64,000 nt of DNA, from contig JANAVB010015600.1 of NCBI GenBank assembly GCA_029216955.1, positions 36,580,614-36,644,613 on the forward strand. Reading direction: 5' to 3'. A model generated the notes under the pieces. The model did no database searches, was not told the origin of the DNA, and saw nothing but the letters and a program-made list of their open reading frames with translations. A program made the position numbers and the translations under genes. Below, piece by piece: positions 1 to 10,664 of this stretch. The DNA is from Iris pallida (Eukaryota; Streptophyta; Magnoliopsida; Asparagales; Iridaceae). The stretch's first letter is position 1. The number at the start of each line of letters is the position of its first letter.

Positions 1-38
1 CAGGTTCAAACTCATGTTCCTGTCCATGCAAATGTGTC

Positions 39-570
39 TAGACTTGTCAAGTCAGCCGGGCCGGCCCGACACTGAATTTGGGTGGGCCGGGCTCGGGCCT
101 CTTCGACCCATGAACTATAGCGGGCCGGGCCGGGCCAAGGGTAAAAAATCTCAGCCCAGTCCGGCACGTGACCCACGACACGGTGGGCTTTGGGTCGGGC
201 CGGGCCGTGCCGTGCCATGCCGTGCCGAGATTTGATTGGCACATGATACATTTGGGTATTCATTTTGTTCTTCTCCTCCAAATTTTTGCTCCTATGGCTT
301 AGCCTCAACAATACAGTCACCGTTCACCGCCCGTCATGAAGACTGGCTGACATGTACCCACAAAAAAGCCAAACTAAGCGCAGCACAACAAAAAGCAAAG
401 CCGAGCAAACCCAAGCCAAGCAAAGCACAAATTGCTTGGCCAAAGCCAAGCACAACACAAATTGCTTGTGCTAAAGCCAAGCATAACACACATTGACAAA
501 CAAATGATAAGCAGTGTTTGGGGTTCGGGCAGGGCTGGGATGGGCCGGCCCGGCCCAATTGACAGGTCTA
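39..570. mobile_element. Non-autonomous hAT element, 532 bp, GC-rich
   Basis: The termini are inverted repeats: TAGACTTGTCAAGTCAGCC on the left matches TAGACCTGTCAATTGGGCC read inward from the right, and both continue into GGGCCGGCCC. They are flanked by 8-bp direct repeats, AATGTGTC (31-38) and AATGTGGC (571-578), which match at 7 of 8 positions. An 8-bp duplication and a TAG...CTA end are hAT hallmarks. The interior is short GGCCGGGCC repeats and an 'agccaag' repeat (370-480). No transposase is present; reading frames here are by-products of base composition. Confidence 0.75.
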
Positions 571-954
571 AATGTGGCCCAATTTTTTACAAAAAATCTA
601 TTTTTTCACAAATAATCACAAATAAATGACAATGTGCACATATTTTGGTGTTCTAACATATTTTTGCCACCAAATAATTTTCTCAATAAACTGATATACT
701 TCATAAACGGAAATCTTCCCAAAAGAAAAACAATCACCTAAATAACTGATGCTAAAAACTAAGACAAAAACATGCAGCCGGGAACAGTGTCACATGCAAA
801 TAATTATGAAAAATTGGTAAATAATCCTAAACAAATCTTGGTAAATAATCCTGTATAAACAGAGTGACATGTAATTAAATTCGAGCAAAAAATTGGTAAA
901 TAACTCTTATTATGGACAAGTAATCAATTTCAAGCAAATGTTGATAAAAAATTG

Positions 955-1300
955 GTAAATAATCTAGGACAAAATAACATGCAGCCATGTAAACTGTGTA
1001 GAACACTCATATTTCTAGCAAAAATTTGAGTAAAGTGTAAAACACTCAAATCTCAAGCAAATAATCTAGGACAAAATTACATGCAGCCGTGTAAACAGTG
1101 TGAAACACTCAAATTTTAAGCAAAATTTCAGTCAACAGTATAAAACCCTCAAATTTTAAGCAAATAATCTACGACAAAATTACATGCAGCCGTGTAAACA
1201 GTATAAAACACTCAAATTTCAAGGAAAAATTGAGTAAATGGTGTAAATAGTGTAAACCACTCAAATTCCAAGCAAACAATCTAGGACAAAATAACATGCA
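955..1300. repeat. Tandem repeat, about 102-112 bp, 3-4 copies
   Basis: The motif 'aatctaggacaaaa' followed by 'acatgcagcc' and 'aacactcaaatt' restarts at 961, 1063, 1166 and 1278, giving spacings of 102, 103 and 112 bp. The array lies inside the CACTA element, where tandem subterminal or internal repeats are common. No coding function is visible. Confidence 0.7.
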
Positions 1301-1394
1301 TCCAAAAATTAGGGCAAAGACTAAAACAGTTTGGTAAAAAATTCTAAAGATTGGGGAAAGTATACCAAGCAGCAGCAATGGAGCACCAGGTCGA

Positions 1395-1525
1395 AGAGGG
1401 AGAGAGAGCAATGGTCGGACAGAGAGAGAGCAATGGTCGGAGAGAGAGAGAGAGAGAGCAGCAACACTGGAGCAACAGGTCGGAGAGAAAAAAGAGCACT
1501 TAGGTCGGAGAGGGGGAGAGAGCAG
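1395..1525. repeat. GA-rich tract with imperfect 'ggtcggagagag' repeats
   Basis: About 130 bp of imperfect (GA)n with a repeated 'ggtcggagagag' word. It is purine-rich on the plus strand and non-coding, and lies in the CACTA remnant. Confidence 0.6.
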
Positions 1526-1918
1526 AACTTCTCTGCATTTTTTTGATCGGAAAGTTTTGATCACGTATACTGAGAAGTTGTATCGAATAAAAAGTATGTT
1601 TTGGGATGGACGGTCTGGATTAATCCATCCGATCGAACGGTTACGATGGGAACACGTGGAGGTAAACTTCCCCCCCATAACTTTGGCAATTAGCCGCCAA
1701 ATGTGTGGTATTTCTGCCGACCTATTTGGGACGGAAATATGTATTATTTGGAACAGAACTTTCCATTAGTCCCAAATAATGATCCATTTTCACAATCTGT
1801 CCCAAAAAATGCAACTGTTTGTTACTAAAAATATAGCCGTCCCTAGAATTATACTTTTAGGACTTTTTAGACTAGTGTTCCTTATAGTGTCGTTCCAAAA
1901 AGATACTTTTTTGTAGTG

Positions 1919-2428
1919 AATTCCTCCATTAATATTGAATGGTGAATCGATTACTATCTATTATATATAGATAATTCTTGTGCAAGAAGCCAATGCTAGA
2001 AGCACTTCGTCCAATACTATGTACCGGGTATCGCCATAAGTCACGTACCTGTTCCTAATCAATAATATAAATATTTGGACGAAATATACCAAAAGCCAAA
2101 TCATCTAAATAAAATACCAACTGAAAATTACACGGATAAGAAACAACTAAAGTTGTAATGATTTAAACTACCGTGTAACCATACATCTATCTGAAATTTT
2201 TATCATGACAATTGATTTAAATACAATATCATAAACCAATTATCAATAAATAAAAATTAGGGATCTGCTAACCTAATGTGTTCTTCCTCAATGGATCATA
2301 AAAAATTGATCGAACAATCTGATACCTAAATTAAATTAGATGAAACGATCTAGGTTTTTGAACAACAACAAAATTAAATTTAAAAACTTCAACCTCATAA
2401 ATCAAACAAGGGAGGCTCTGATACCACT
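1919..2428 (-). mobile_element. 5' untranslated remnant of a copia-type element with Met primer site
   Basis: Positions 2414-2426 read GGCTCTGATACCA, the complement of TGGTATCAGAGCC, the primer-binding site for initiator-Met tRNA used by many plant LTR elements. It lies 2 nt from the LTR (2429-2975), so the element points to the minus strand and 1919-2413 is its leader. The leader is AT-rich and shows no gag reading frame. It stops at the CACTA end at 1918, which probably disrupted it. Confidence 0.6.
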
Positions 2429-2699
2429 TGATAGAAATTTATTGTGCCCTGTCGATTCATGAGATGAAGAACATAAATTAAATTGCGGAAGCGTACCTGA
2501 ATCCATTGCTAGACTTGATGGATCTTGAAGCGAACGTCTCTTTATTGGGTTCGATCTTCCAACTTGCTACGACCCTTAATGACATAGAAGAATCCGAATC
2601 CTTTGTCACTCTCTTTCTGTTGATGGGGATGCAGAAGACAAAAAAAAAAAATCTCTCTTTTGGTGGTCGTATAAGTTGGGGACCATAACCCTAATGAAT

Positions 2700-2781
<82 letters not shown>

Positions 2782-2975
2782 GTGTGTCTTGATATTTATA
2801 ATTTGACCCCTCATCAAATTAAAATTATCTCCGGTATCTACACATTAATTCCATGACAATTATACCCTTAAGCCAATTTTCAAATAGACCACTTTAATTT
2901 GGCTTAATTATTTAGATAGTCCAAATACAATTAATTTTACATGTATAACCTCTTAATTATTGAATAATTTCAACA
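2429..2975 (-). mobile_element. Copia-like LTR (5' LTR of a minus-strand element)
   Basis: On the minus strand the segment starts TGTTGAAATTATTC and ends TTTCTATCA, giving TG...CA ends. It is followed 2 nt later by the Met primer site at 2414-2426. Its length of 547 bp suits plant Ty1/copia LTRs. An (AT)n microsatellite at 2708-2778 inflates it. No partner LTR lies in the window, so the outer boundary is inferred from the TG motif alone. Confidence 0.6.
2708..2778. repeat. (AT)n microsatellite
   Basis: About 70 bp of uninterrupted TA dinucleotides inside the copia LTR. Confidence 0.95.
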
Positions 2976-3300
2976 ATCTAGCCGTCGGAAGTCGAGAAAA
3001 CTCCAGCAGAGGGGACTGAGGGAGGCTACGAACCATGTTCTGCACACGAAGGGGACGCTCAGTGTCAAGTCCCAGAGGTCAAGCTTCTGGAATACGCAGA
3101 CCGAGCAATATATCTCCATTTCCTTTAATTTCAATCCACCTTCTTCTCCTGAAGTACCGTACTAGCACTAATGATTTAGTGACTTCATGACAGTACTATT
3201 AGGAAAATTGTCATAGGTTCTTTGTTGTTTGTTCTTTTATGATTGATGCTCTTGCATAATATAGTACATGTCTGATCTTTTTTCCATTCGCATGTTCTAC
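2976..3300. other. Unassigned 325 bp
   Basis: Mixed-composition sequence between the copia LTR and the A-rich transposon. No long reading frame, repeat or terminal motif was recognised. Confidence 0.5.
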
Positions 3301-3439
3301 GGGGACGTTTGGTATGCGAAATACTATATAGTCGAAAATTTTATATTTTCGGAAATCAAATTTCAAGAAATTAAATTCCCGAAAAAATTATATTCCCATG
3401 TTTGGTGATAATATAAATATTTCCGGGAAAAAAATAAAA

Positions 3440-4860
3440 AATAATAATAACGAAAAAAAATGAACAAATATAAAAAAATCGATAAAAGGACAAAAAATCG
3501 ATAAAAACGAAAAAAATCGTAAAAACGACAAAATAACAAAAAACTACAAAAACGATGAAAAACGACGAAAAATCGGTTAAAACGACAAAAATGACCAAAA
3601 AGCGACAAAAAATGTATAAACGACAAAAAATAACAAAAAAAGGGTAAAAACGACAAAAATAACCAAAACACGACAAAAACGACATAAAATCGGTAAAAAC
3701 GACAAAAAAAACCAAAATACGGCAAAAACGACCAAAAAAAATCGGTTAAAACGACAAAAAATGACAAAAAAATCGGTTAAAACAAATAATCGATAAAAAC
3801 GACAAAAAAGAACACAAAATCGGTTAAAACGACAAAAAATCGGTTAAAACGACAAAAAATAACCAAAAAATGACAAAAAAACGGTAAAAGCGACAAAAAT
3901 GATAAAAAAACGACATAAAATAAGTAAAAATGACCAAAAAGCGAAAAAAAACCCGAAAAAAAACGACTAAAAATCGGTAAAAAACAGCAAAAAAAAAACT
4001 ACAAAAACGACAAAAAATCGCTTAAAACGACAAAATTGACAAAAAGCGACAAAAAGGACAAAAGTTGTATAAAAACGACAAAAAATAATCAAAAAGTGAC
4101 AAAAAAAAGACAAAAAAGGATAAAAACGACAAAAAATTGCTTAAAACGACAAAAAATGGATAAAAACTACAAAAAATGACAAAAAAATGATAAAAACGAC
4201 AAAAACAAATCAAAAAGTGACAAAAAAAAGACAAAAAATGAGTAAAAATGACAAAAAATTGCTTAAAACGACAAAAAATTGGTAAAAACGACAAAAAATT
4301 GACAAAAAAATCGATAAAAACGACAAAAAAAAATCAAAAAGTGACAAAAAAGACAAAAAATGGGTAAAAACGACAAAAAATCGCTTAAAACTAATTTTTT
4401 TTGGTAAAAACGACAAAAAAGCGATAAAAACGACAAAAAAAAAAAAGTGACAAAAAAAGATAAAAAAATGGGTAAAAACGACAAAATTGCTTAAAACGAC
4501 AAAAAATTGCTTAAAACGACAAAAAATTGCTTAAAACGACAAAAAATTGGTAAAAACGAAAAAAAATGACAAAAAATGATACAAACGACAAAAAATAATC
4601 AAAAAGTGACAAAAAAGACAAAAAATGGGTAAAAACGACAAAAAATCGCTTAAAACGACAAAAAAAAATGGTAAAAATAACAAAAAATGACAAGAAAGTG
4701 ATAAAATGACAAAAAATAATCAAAAAGTGACAAAAAGACAAAAATTGGGTAAAAACGATAAAAAATTGCTTAAAACGATAAAAATTTGGTAAAAACGACA
4801 AAAAATGACAAAAAAAAATGATAAAAACGACAAAAAAAGAAAAAAATGTTCAAAACTAAT
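3440..4860. repeat. A-rich tandem array of 'acgacaaaaaat(c/t)g' units
   Basis: About 1.4 kb made of short variants of 'ggtaaaaacgacaaaaaatcgcttaaaacgac', with irregular unit length near 15-45 bp. The plus strand is overwhelmingly A with regularly placed CGAC. Strand asymmetry is extreme, so the complement looks like repeated Phe/Ser/Leu codons without being a gene. Confidence 0.85.
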
Positions 4861-4897
4861 CAAAATTGATCAAAAAAGAAGAAAAAAATTTAAACAA

Positions 4898-4923
4898 TTT
4901 TTTTTTGCCCGGGCAAAAAAAAA
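4898..4923. repeat. Perfect 26-bp palindrome (T9-GCCC/GGGC-A9)
   Basis: Nine T, then GCCC, then GGGC, then at least nine A, with no spacer. It marks the junction between the A-rich array and the right subterminal part of the transposon. Confidence 0.85.
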
Positions 4924-5178
4924 AAATATCCACCTATTCTCAAGGGATAGAATTCCCATGTTTTGTGGGTAAACTATTTATCCGGGTATTTATAATTCCC
5001 GGGAATAAATTTTTTATAAGCCAAACAAATGTGGTAATAGATTCCCATCTTAAATTTTCTCGGGAATAAAAAAAATACCGCGTACCAAACGCCCCCTTAG
5101 TGGTCCCTTATGATGGTTTGTATACAGCTGTATGATTCTATGTCGATAATATTACTGTTTTCTCGTATCTTCAACTGA

Positions 5179-5586
5179 GAACATCCATGGTGGAGACACT
5201 CCAAATACTTGCTCTAAATTATTAGAAATTGTATAAATTATTATTTTTGGAGTATCTTCTTGATATTGGCACACAATGATACACTCCAAATAAATACTCC
5301 AAATTAACATCTTCTATCTTTTTTCTTTTTATTTTTCTTCCATGTTTGGTAAAAAATTTCCTCAATATTTTTTTCTTTATTTCTCTTCCATGTTTTGTAA
5401 AATTGGTTAATATTGGTGGGCCATAAATTAATGTAGTGGAGCTAGCACACGCTCCACATATGGAGTATCTCCTAGCTTTCTAGCAATTTTCAAGTATGGA
5501 CGAGTGTCCACTGTAGTCTTCAAGTGCTATAAAATTTAGCTAAAGTCAAAATGAAGCACTTGAAATCTCTACTACTGTGTATGTTC
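5179..5586. mobile_element. Candidate MITE, about 408 bp
   Basis: The left end GAACATCCATGGTGGAG and the inward-read right end GAACATACACAGTAGTAG form an imperfect inverted repeat. Flanking trinucleotides are TGA and TTA, only partly agreeing with a TWA duplication. The interior repeats 'actccaaat' and 'ggagtat' words and is AT-rich without coding. This is weaker than the hAT elements because neither termini nor duplication are exact. Confidence 0.4.
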
Positions 5587-6045
5587 TTATCATCCAAGTT
5601 TTCTTCCATCAGAATCGGTTTAAGTTTTCTTCCATCAGAATGGAGTCCGATATGATAAACTGGTACAGTTTAACAATTGGTCGACATGATATATCTTTAG
5701 CCAAGACAATTAACAACATGCATGAGAGGGGGTAATTATGTCATGAAATCTGAACAACCAAGTTACAGATATATTAATTTGAGCTCATGCAACCAAGAAG
5801 CAATCTAGAATTATGTCTTTTGGATACTTTTGAATAATTTTTATCTGATTTATATATTTAGTCATAGTATATTAAACTATTTTTTGTACTTGTCGTATTG
5901 CCAATTGTTTGTACAGTTCAAGTAGGCGAGTGTCTAGCTTGTCATTGTGATAATGGTCTACTAAAATATTGGATATAGCTCATGTTTATATGGGGAGGTG
6001 CAAGCTCCGTCCGAAAAATTAGAGAAGTGCGTGAGGAGTTGAAAC
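5587..6045. other. Unassigned AT-rich sequence
   Basis: No gene or element termini seen. A short direct duplication 'agttttcttccatcagaat' lies around 5595-5640. Otherwise featureless. Confidence 0.4.
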
Positions 6046-6620
6046 TGTGAGGACCCTGAATTTTTGAATTTTTATTTATTTATTTTATATGATTTATTTA
6101 TTAGATTATATTTATTTCTTAATTATGACTATAGATATACTTTTTTGTAGCTTAGATTTTTGGAGCACAAGAAGCACCAATTCTTCGAAACGTCCTTCAT
6201 GAGTTTTAAAGTAGACAAGTCCACGTTCGACTTGATATATCATGTCCCATCCAAACTTGACCCGTAATATTCTTTTGACTTCGCACAACTTCGGATCAAA
6301 TTTTGGCCATTTAATTATTTACCATAATTTTATCTCTAACTTCCAACGTGAGTTCGAAACTCGACATAGCTCAAAACCGTTTGACCCAATATATGGTTTT
6401 GACTTATTTTGAGCCTACGACACACATGCCAAGGACGTGCCACTCAATCGAGTTCTTATGTGCTATTTATTTGCGAATGACACAAGAGGCTCATGGGTTG
6501 ACTTTTCGAGTTTGATTTAATTAGAAAATATATTTGGAACCTAAACCTAGCCAATCCCACTTGGCATAGACATGTTAGGTTGCCATGACTTAGTAAAAAT
6601 TATTTTGGGATGTATTTTCA
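6046..6620. mobile_element. LTR-like fragment starting TGTGAGGACCC
   Basis: The segment starts TGTGAGGACCCTGAATTTTTG and runs into AT-rich sequence with 'tttattta' runs, resembling the start of the gag-only element's LTR at 24799. It ends where similarity to the 11640-13075 LTR begins (about 6621), so it looks cut at that junction. Orientation and family are inferred from the opening motif only. Confidence 0.35.
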
Positions 6621-8020
6621 GTGTTATGCTTGCTCTTTCTTTGATTCGACCGACACCGTACATGCGAATTGCCGCTCAGCACGTCAACTTGACTATATGA
6701 AAGGTCACTGGCAATTCGAAACATCTTGGACATGTAGGTTGTGCAAGACGAGGCCCTTGCATCTAAGGGTAGATATCCCTACTCAAGTCCTCGAATCACC
6801 CACGATGTATTCTTGCCTAACTACCTTGCTCCCCTCCTAGGCCGATACGGTCATGCGGCCCCGGGTTTTTGAATCGAGGGTGCAAAACCTTGTCGAAAAG
6901 TTGTCCATAACCACGTACCTACGAGAACTCCTAGACTCAATGTAAAGGCATGGCCTAACCGTCACAACTTAGCTTCGTTAGCTTTACTTCCTTTACTTAT
7001 CATACTTCTTTTGCAGAGCCCAAACCATGGTTGCCTCGGCGACTGACCTACAGTCTCGACTCTCGGCGACTGACCTACAGTCCCGACTCTCGGTGACTGA
7101 CCTACAGTCTCGATATATTTTCAGTGTTTCCATACTCTTATTGACTTAACTCAGCAATGGCTAATTCATAGCCTTCTAGCATAACTTGCACAAAACGTGT
7201 TCTTTATGTGCCAATAGACCGTGGCTAACTTTTCACTGAACCAACTGTGGCTCGTGCCTTAAATCGACTTACGTTCTGTGCAACACTATCGTCCAAGTCA
7301 TACTTATATGACGAGCCTTGAGATCGTGGGCCTAGGTGACTTGACAACCGTAGATAACATGGGATAGTGCTTGCTATGACTTCGATAACCCAGCATAACT
7401 TAATCGTGTAATAACTTGACGAGCAAGGGCCATGCCAAGCCTCGCTTCGTGGGAACGTATCGTACATGCGTTCAACTTGAACAGCCAAGTTCTTTAGGTA
7501 CCTAAACTTATGCCACAAGCTATGCAATACAGCTTAGCCTGTGGGGCGAGCAAAGGCTATGCCAAGCCTTAGACGATAGGACCATGCATGCTTTATCAAG
7601 CATTCATGCAGGCGACGCCTATGACTTAGGCTAAGTTCTTAACTTCATGGCAACTAAAACCAACTTTTCTTCTCCCAAGCCATGCGACGAAGGATCGAGT
7701 GTCATTTTGAAAGCACACCGTGCAACACTTCTAAGCTGATCGTGGGACCTTTTTCATGTTCTAACTCATTCCGACCCGACTTGGAATTATTCCCTTACCT
7801 ATGTGGATTCGTCTATTTTATTATCAAGCCTACTTGTGTATTTGAAAACTTTCATTTTATTAGTGTAAAGGCCAAGCTGAGATAAGTTCACCTAAGCGAC
7901 CCACCTGAACGAGGAGTCGCCTCGACCGAGCAGGTATTCGAGCAGCCGTTGCATGACTATGTCCGAACGACGTTGGCATTTCGATTCCTTCGATTGAGTA
8001 GAGCGGGACGAGGTATTACA
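6621..8020 (-). mobile_element. LARD-like element: 3' LTR (partial)
   Basis: From about 6621 to TATTACA at 8020 this matches 11640-13075, starting 'tttctttgattcgaccgacaccgta' and including a shared 28-bp minisatellite. Its right end abuts a 'gtttcgtcctcgaaac' box, the reverse complement of the GAGGACGAAA motif that precedes the polypurine tract in Tekay-like elements. That makes it the 3' LTR of a minus-strand element. About 970 bp of the partner LTR have no counterpart here. Confidence 0.65.
7037..7114. repeat. Minisatellite, 28-bp unit x3
   Basis: Three copies of 'gcgactgacctacagtctcgactctcg'-type units within the LTR. The partner LTR carries a related array at 12046-12157. Confidence 0.8.
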
Positions 8021-10664
8021 TTATACACCACTCAGAAAAAGTTTCGTCCTCGAAACTAACTGAGTACACTTATCGACTTATAACTTGGTTCATCATCCAA
8101 TGTCTCTCGCACACACTTCGTCTTAATCAATTTCTGAAACCTGACTTGCTTCGATACCTCAATTAATATTCTATTTTGTTTCAAGCCAACGATCGTACTA
8201 CTATCAATCTTTTCTTGAAATCTATGATTTCGAAATCTTCGATGCCCTTCTATTCTTTTAGTCTCACTTGAATTCAACGTATCACTTAGTTGGATCGTTC
8301 ATATATTTTTGGCGTCCCTAAAATACATGCATGTCAGCTAAGTCTTGTGATAGAGAGTATGTCATTTTCACTTTAGTCGGATCGTGCACATATTCAGGCG
8401 TCCCGAAAATATATGTCTTTCAGCCGAGCCTTGGGAGTGTTGTTTCCATACTCTAGAATCATTCTGTCCACCAGCATCTAATACTATCAATCCTCAAGAT
8501 TAGTCGTACCGATACTAACTCTCAGAATAGGGACGTCTCGCCTAACTTTCTAGGCCATCTCTCTAGGATAAAGTCATCCGTTAGTACTGGAATCATAGTT
8601 CCTCAATAATAATATCAAAATTGACCCCAATCCTAAGGTCAAACCAAAGTTGATAATACGGGTTTTCTACCCAAGCTCGCATCACTCTGATTTCTAAACA
8701 TCGAGCATATATTCTTTTACTCGCACTTGCAATACTTAGTTCATGGGGTCCGAGTAGTTCAGCAAAGCCATCCTATGGTAAGTCATGTTCAACCAATTTC
8801 TTCGACATATCAATATCACTCGTCCAACAAGCAATTCACGTAGTCTATCTCTTCGAACACATTCGATATAATTCTCCTATCCATCCTTTCTAAGTCAAGC
8901 ATGCTACGACATGATTTTGTCACTAAACCAAAATCCTCATCGCATATTCCTTAAGTCATTTATCATAATTCACGTATTCGATCACAAGGTCGTCTAGCAT
9001 AACAATATGTCACGCTCCAATCTCACGCAAGTTTGATTATCCGCGGTGGACACGAAATCACCATGCCCACGCTCCGAAGGATAATCGTTCTCACCGGGAC
9101 GTAACTCTTGTATTGAATCTAGACTATTTTATTCTCGATACGCATATTGGATCCAATCAATCCTCAAGTTTTACTTAATCGTCAATCACAAGTCCGACCC
9201 ATCCTCGAATTCACCTTCGCATCAAACCATAAGGTAAAGCAATCCAAATTGCCATGTCTTGATTTTTCGAGTTTGATCATTCCCGCGACATGAATCACCA
9301 TGTCAACGCTCACGCAGAATAATCGCTCCATATTCGACGTGACGCATGTGCGAGGCTAGAGTTACGCACGCGCAAGACAAGATTGTCAATGTTGTACTTA
9401 TAATTGAAGAAATCAAGACACGATCATTTTCATCTAATATTCATTTCAATCAAAATCCCAAGTATAGCATCCATCAAAACAATAACACTTTCCATGATCG
9501 TCATTCCTCGAATCAGAATTCCTCCGAGTTATCACATATCGATCTTTGATACGTCTCAATACCATCAATGATATACGTAACCTGACGATCTTTATTTGCA
9601 ACAAATTCTGAGTCGTACAATCGATGCTATCGTCCGAACTGGATAATCTCCTCGACATTTAAGATCAAGTTCGATTATTATCCCCTAAACTAGTTACATA
9701 ATCAATTCGTTCAACCCAAAATCACGTATGTTCATCCGTCTATCTTAAGTCATCGAGCAACACATTTTTTCAAACTCATCGATCTATGCTAACTCAAATC
9801 ATCGAGCAACATCTATTCAAATTCTTAGAGTCATTCTCAAATATTTGAATCATTTTCGTTCACGCTTTCATCCAATCATGCTAACTTTTCATATACATTT
9901 CATATCGATTTTTTTGATCGAGTCATCCGTTCGTACACCTTAACTTTTTATTGATTCAATTTTTCCTACTGAATCATTCTCGTATTTTATACTTGCATAA
10001 TTCCAATCTCGTGTGTGTCATATCTAGTTCGTTCAAATCAATTTCATGCTAGCAATCAAGTCATGACTACTCTTTCTAAGGCTTTGCGTACACATCGCTT
10101 GTTAATAGACTCATTGGCACCCCATATCCTCAATCGATCAACATCCCCGAAACTATCCCATACACCACTCTGGAATGAAGCTATTCGACAAATTCTCAAA
10201 ACTATCATTTGATTCACAATAAATTACTTTGAATCTCCATTCGAATCATTCCTAAAATTTCAAGTACCCTTATTTGTATTACATCGACGATAACATCGTC
10301 GTTCGATAGCACTCTTATCGATAGTCATCCCGTATTCTATAAGTCAAGTCAAAATCATTCTTATTTTGAGATGATTCGCATCCCACACATAACTCTTCTA
10401 AGGTCGACACAACTCTTAGTGTATATTTCCAGTCCGACTTAGCCAACCGTGCTTTACGTGAACCATCTTTTGTTTTTATCGAAAAATATTCTCATACGAT
10501 TTGCAAAATATATAGACTTATTGTATGGGCATCCTGTGGAATATTTGAGAGAGAGCGCACCAACAATACCGATTTACGAAAATAACATCAGATTTTACGA
10601 AACATCAGAGTTAAAGAATTCAGTCGAAAGTTCAAAGACGTAAAGCTGTGATCTGATACCATTA
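8021..10664 (-). mobile_element. LARD-like element: internal region without coding
   Basis: This 2.6-kb internal domain lies between two related LTRs. At its right end, 10651-10661 reads ATCTGATACCA, the complement of the Met primer site TGGTATCAGAT, 3 nt from the LTR. At its left end, 8040-8055 carries the pre-polypurine GAGGACGAAA box. Between them I see no gag, protease, RT or integrase motif on either strand, only short frames. Large LTRs around a short non-coding interior fit a LARD (large retrotransposon derivative), or a heavily deleted Tekay-like element. Confidence 0.65.
10651..10661 (-). other. Primer-binding site (initiator-Met type)
   Basis: The minus strand reads TGGTATCAGAT, close to the TGGTATCAGAGC complement of initiator-Met tRNA. 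It sits 3 nt inside the 5' LTR. Confidence 0.7.

Larger units (their letters stand above)
1..1918. mobile_element. 3' part of a CACTA (En/Spm) transposon
   Basis: The sequence ending at 1918 reads TTTTTTGTAGTG, the reverse complement of the CACTACAAAAAA terminus typical of plant CACTA elements. The preceding 350 bp hold dispersed 'gtccc' and 'gtcccaaa' motifs like CACTA subterminal repeats. No opposite CACTA end is visible, so the 5' end probably lies left of the window. A hAT element (39-570), a 100-bp tandem array and a GA-rich tract lie inside. No transposase coding is seen. The right boundary is well supported; the left extent is inferred. Confidence 0.55.
3301..5096. mobile_element. Non-autonomous DNA transposon, about 1.8 kb, with 18-bp inverted termini
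   Basis: The left end GGGGACGTTTGGTATGCG and the inward-read right end GGGGGCGTTTGGTACGCG are inverted repeats matching at 16 of 18 positions. Both subterminal regions carry 'attcccatgttttg'-like and 'tcccggga'-like words in opposite orientation. The GTTTGG core resembles PIF/Harbinger (Tourist) ends. The flanking trinucleotides are imperfect (CTA/TTA), so the superfamily is uncertain. The interior is a 1.4-kb A-rich array. Long F/S/L-rich frames on the minus strand are by-products of that array. Confidence 0.65.

Noticed and set aside
1169..1678. 169-codon minus-strand frame
   Set aside because: Overlaps the GA-rich tract and tandem repeats of the CACTA element; composition-driven and no family resemblance.
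3363..4801. Several Phe/Ser/Leu-rich minus-strand frames up to 134 codons
   Set aside because: They are translations of the A-rich tandem array; overlapping frames look alike and no domain is present.
5179..5586. A firm MITE superfamily assignment
   Set aside because: The inverted ends are imperfect and the duplication ambiguous, so it is kept as a candidate only.
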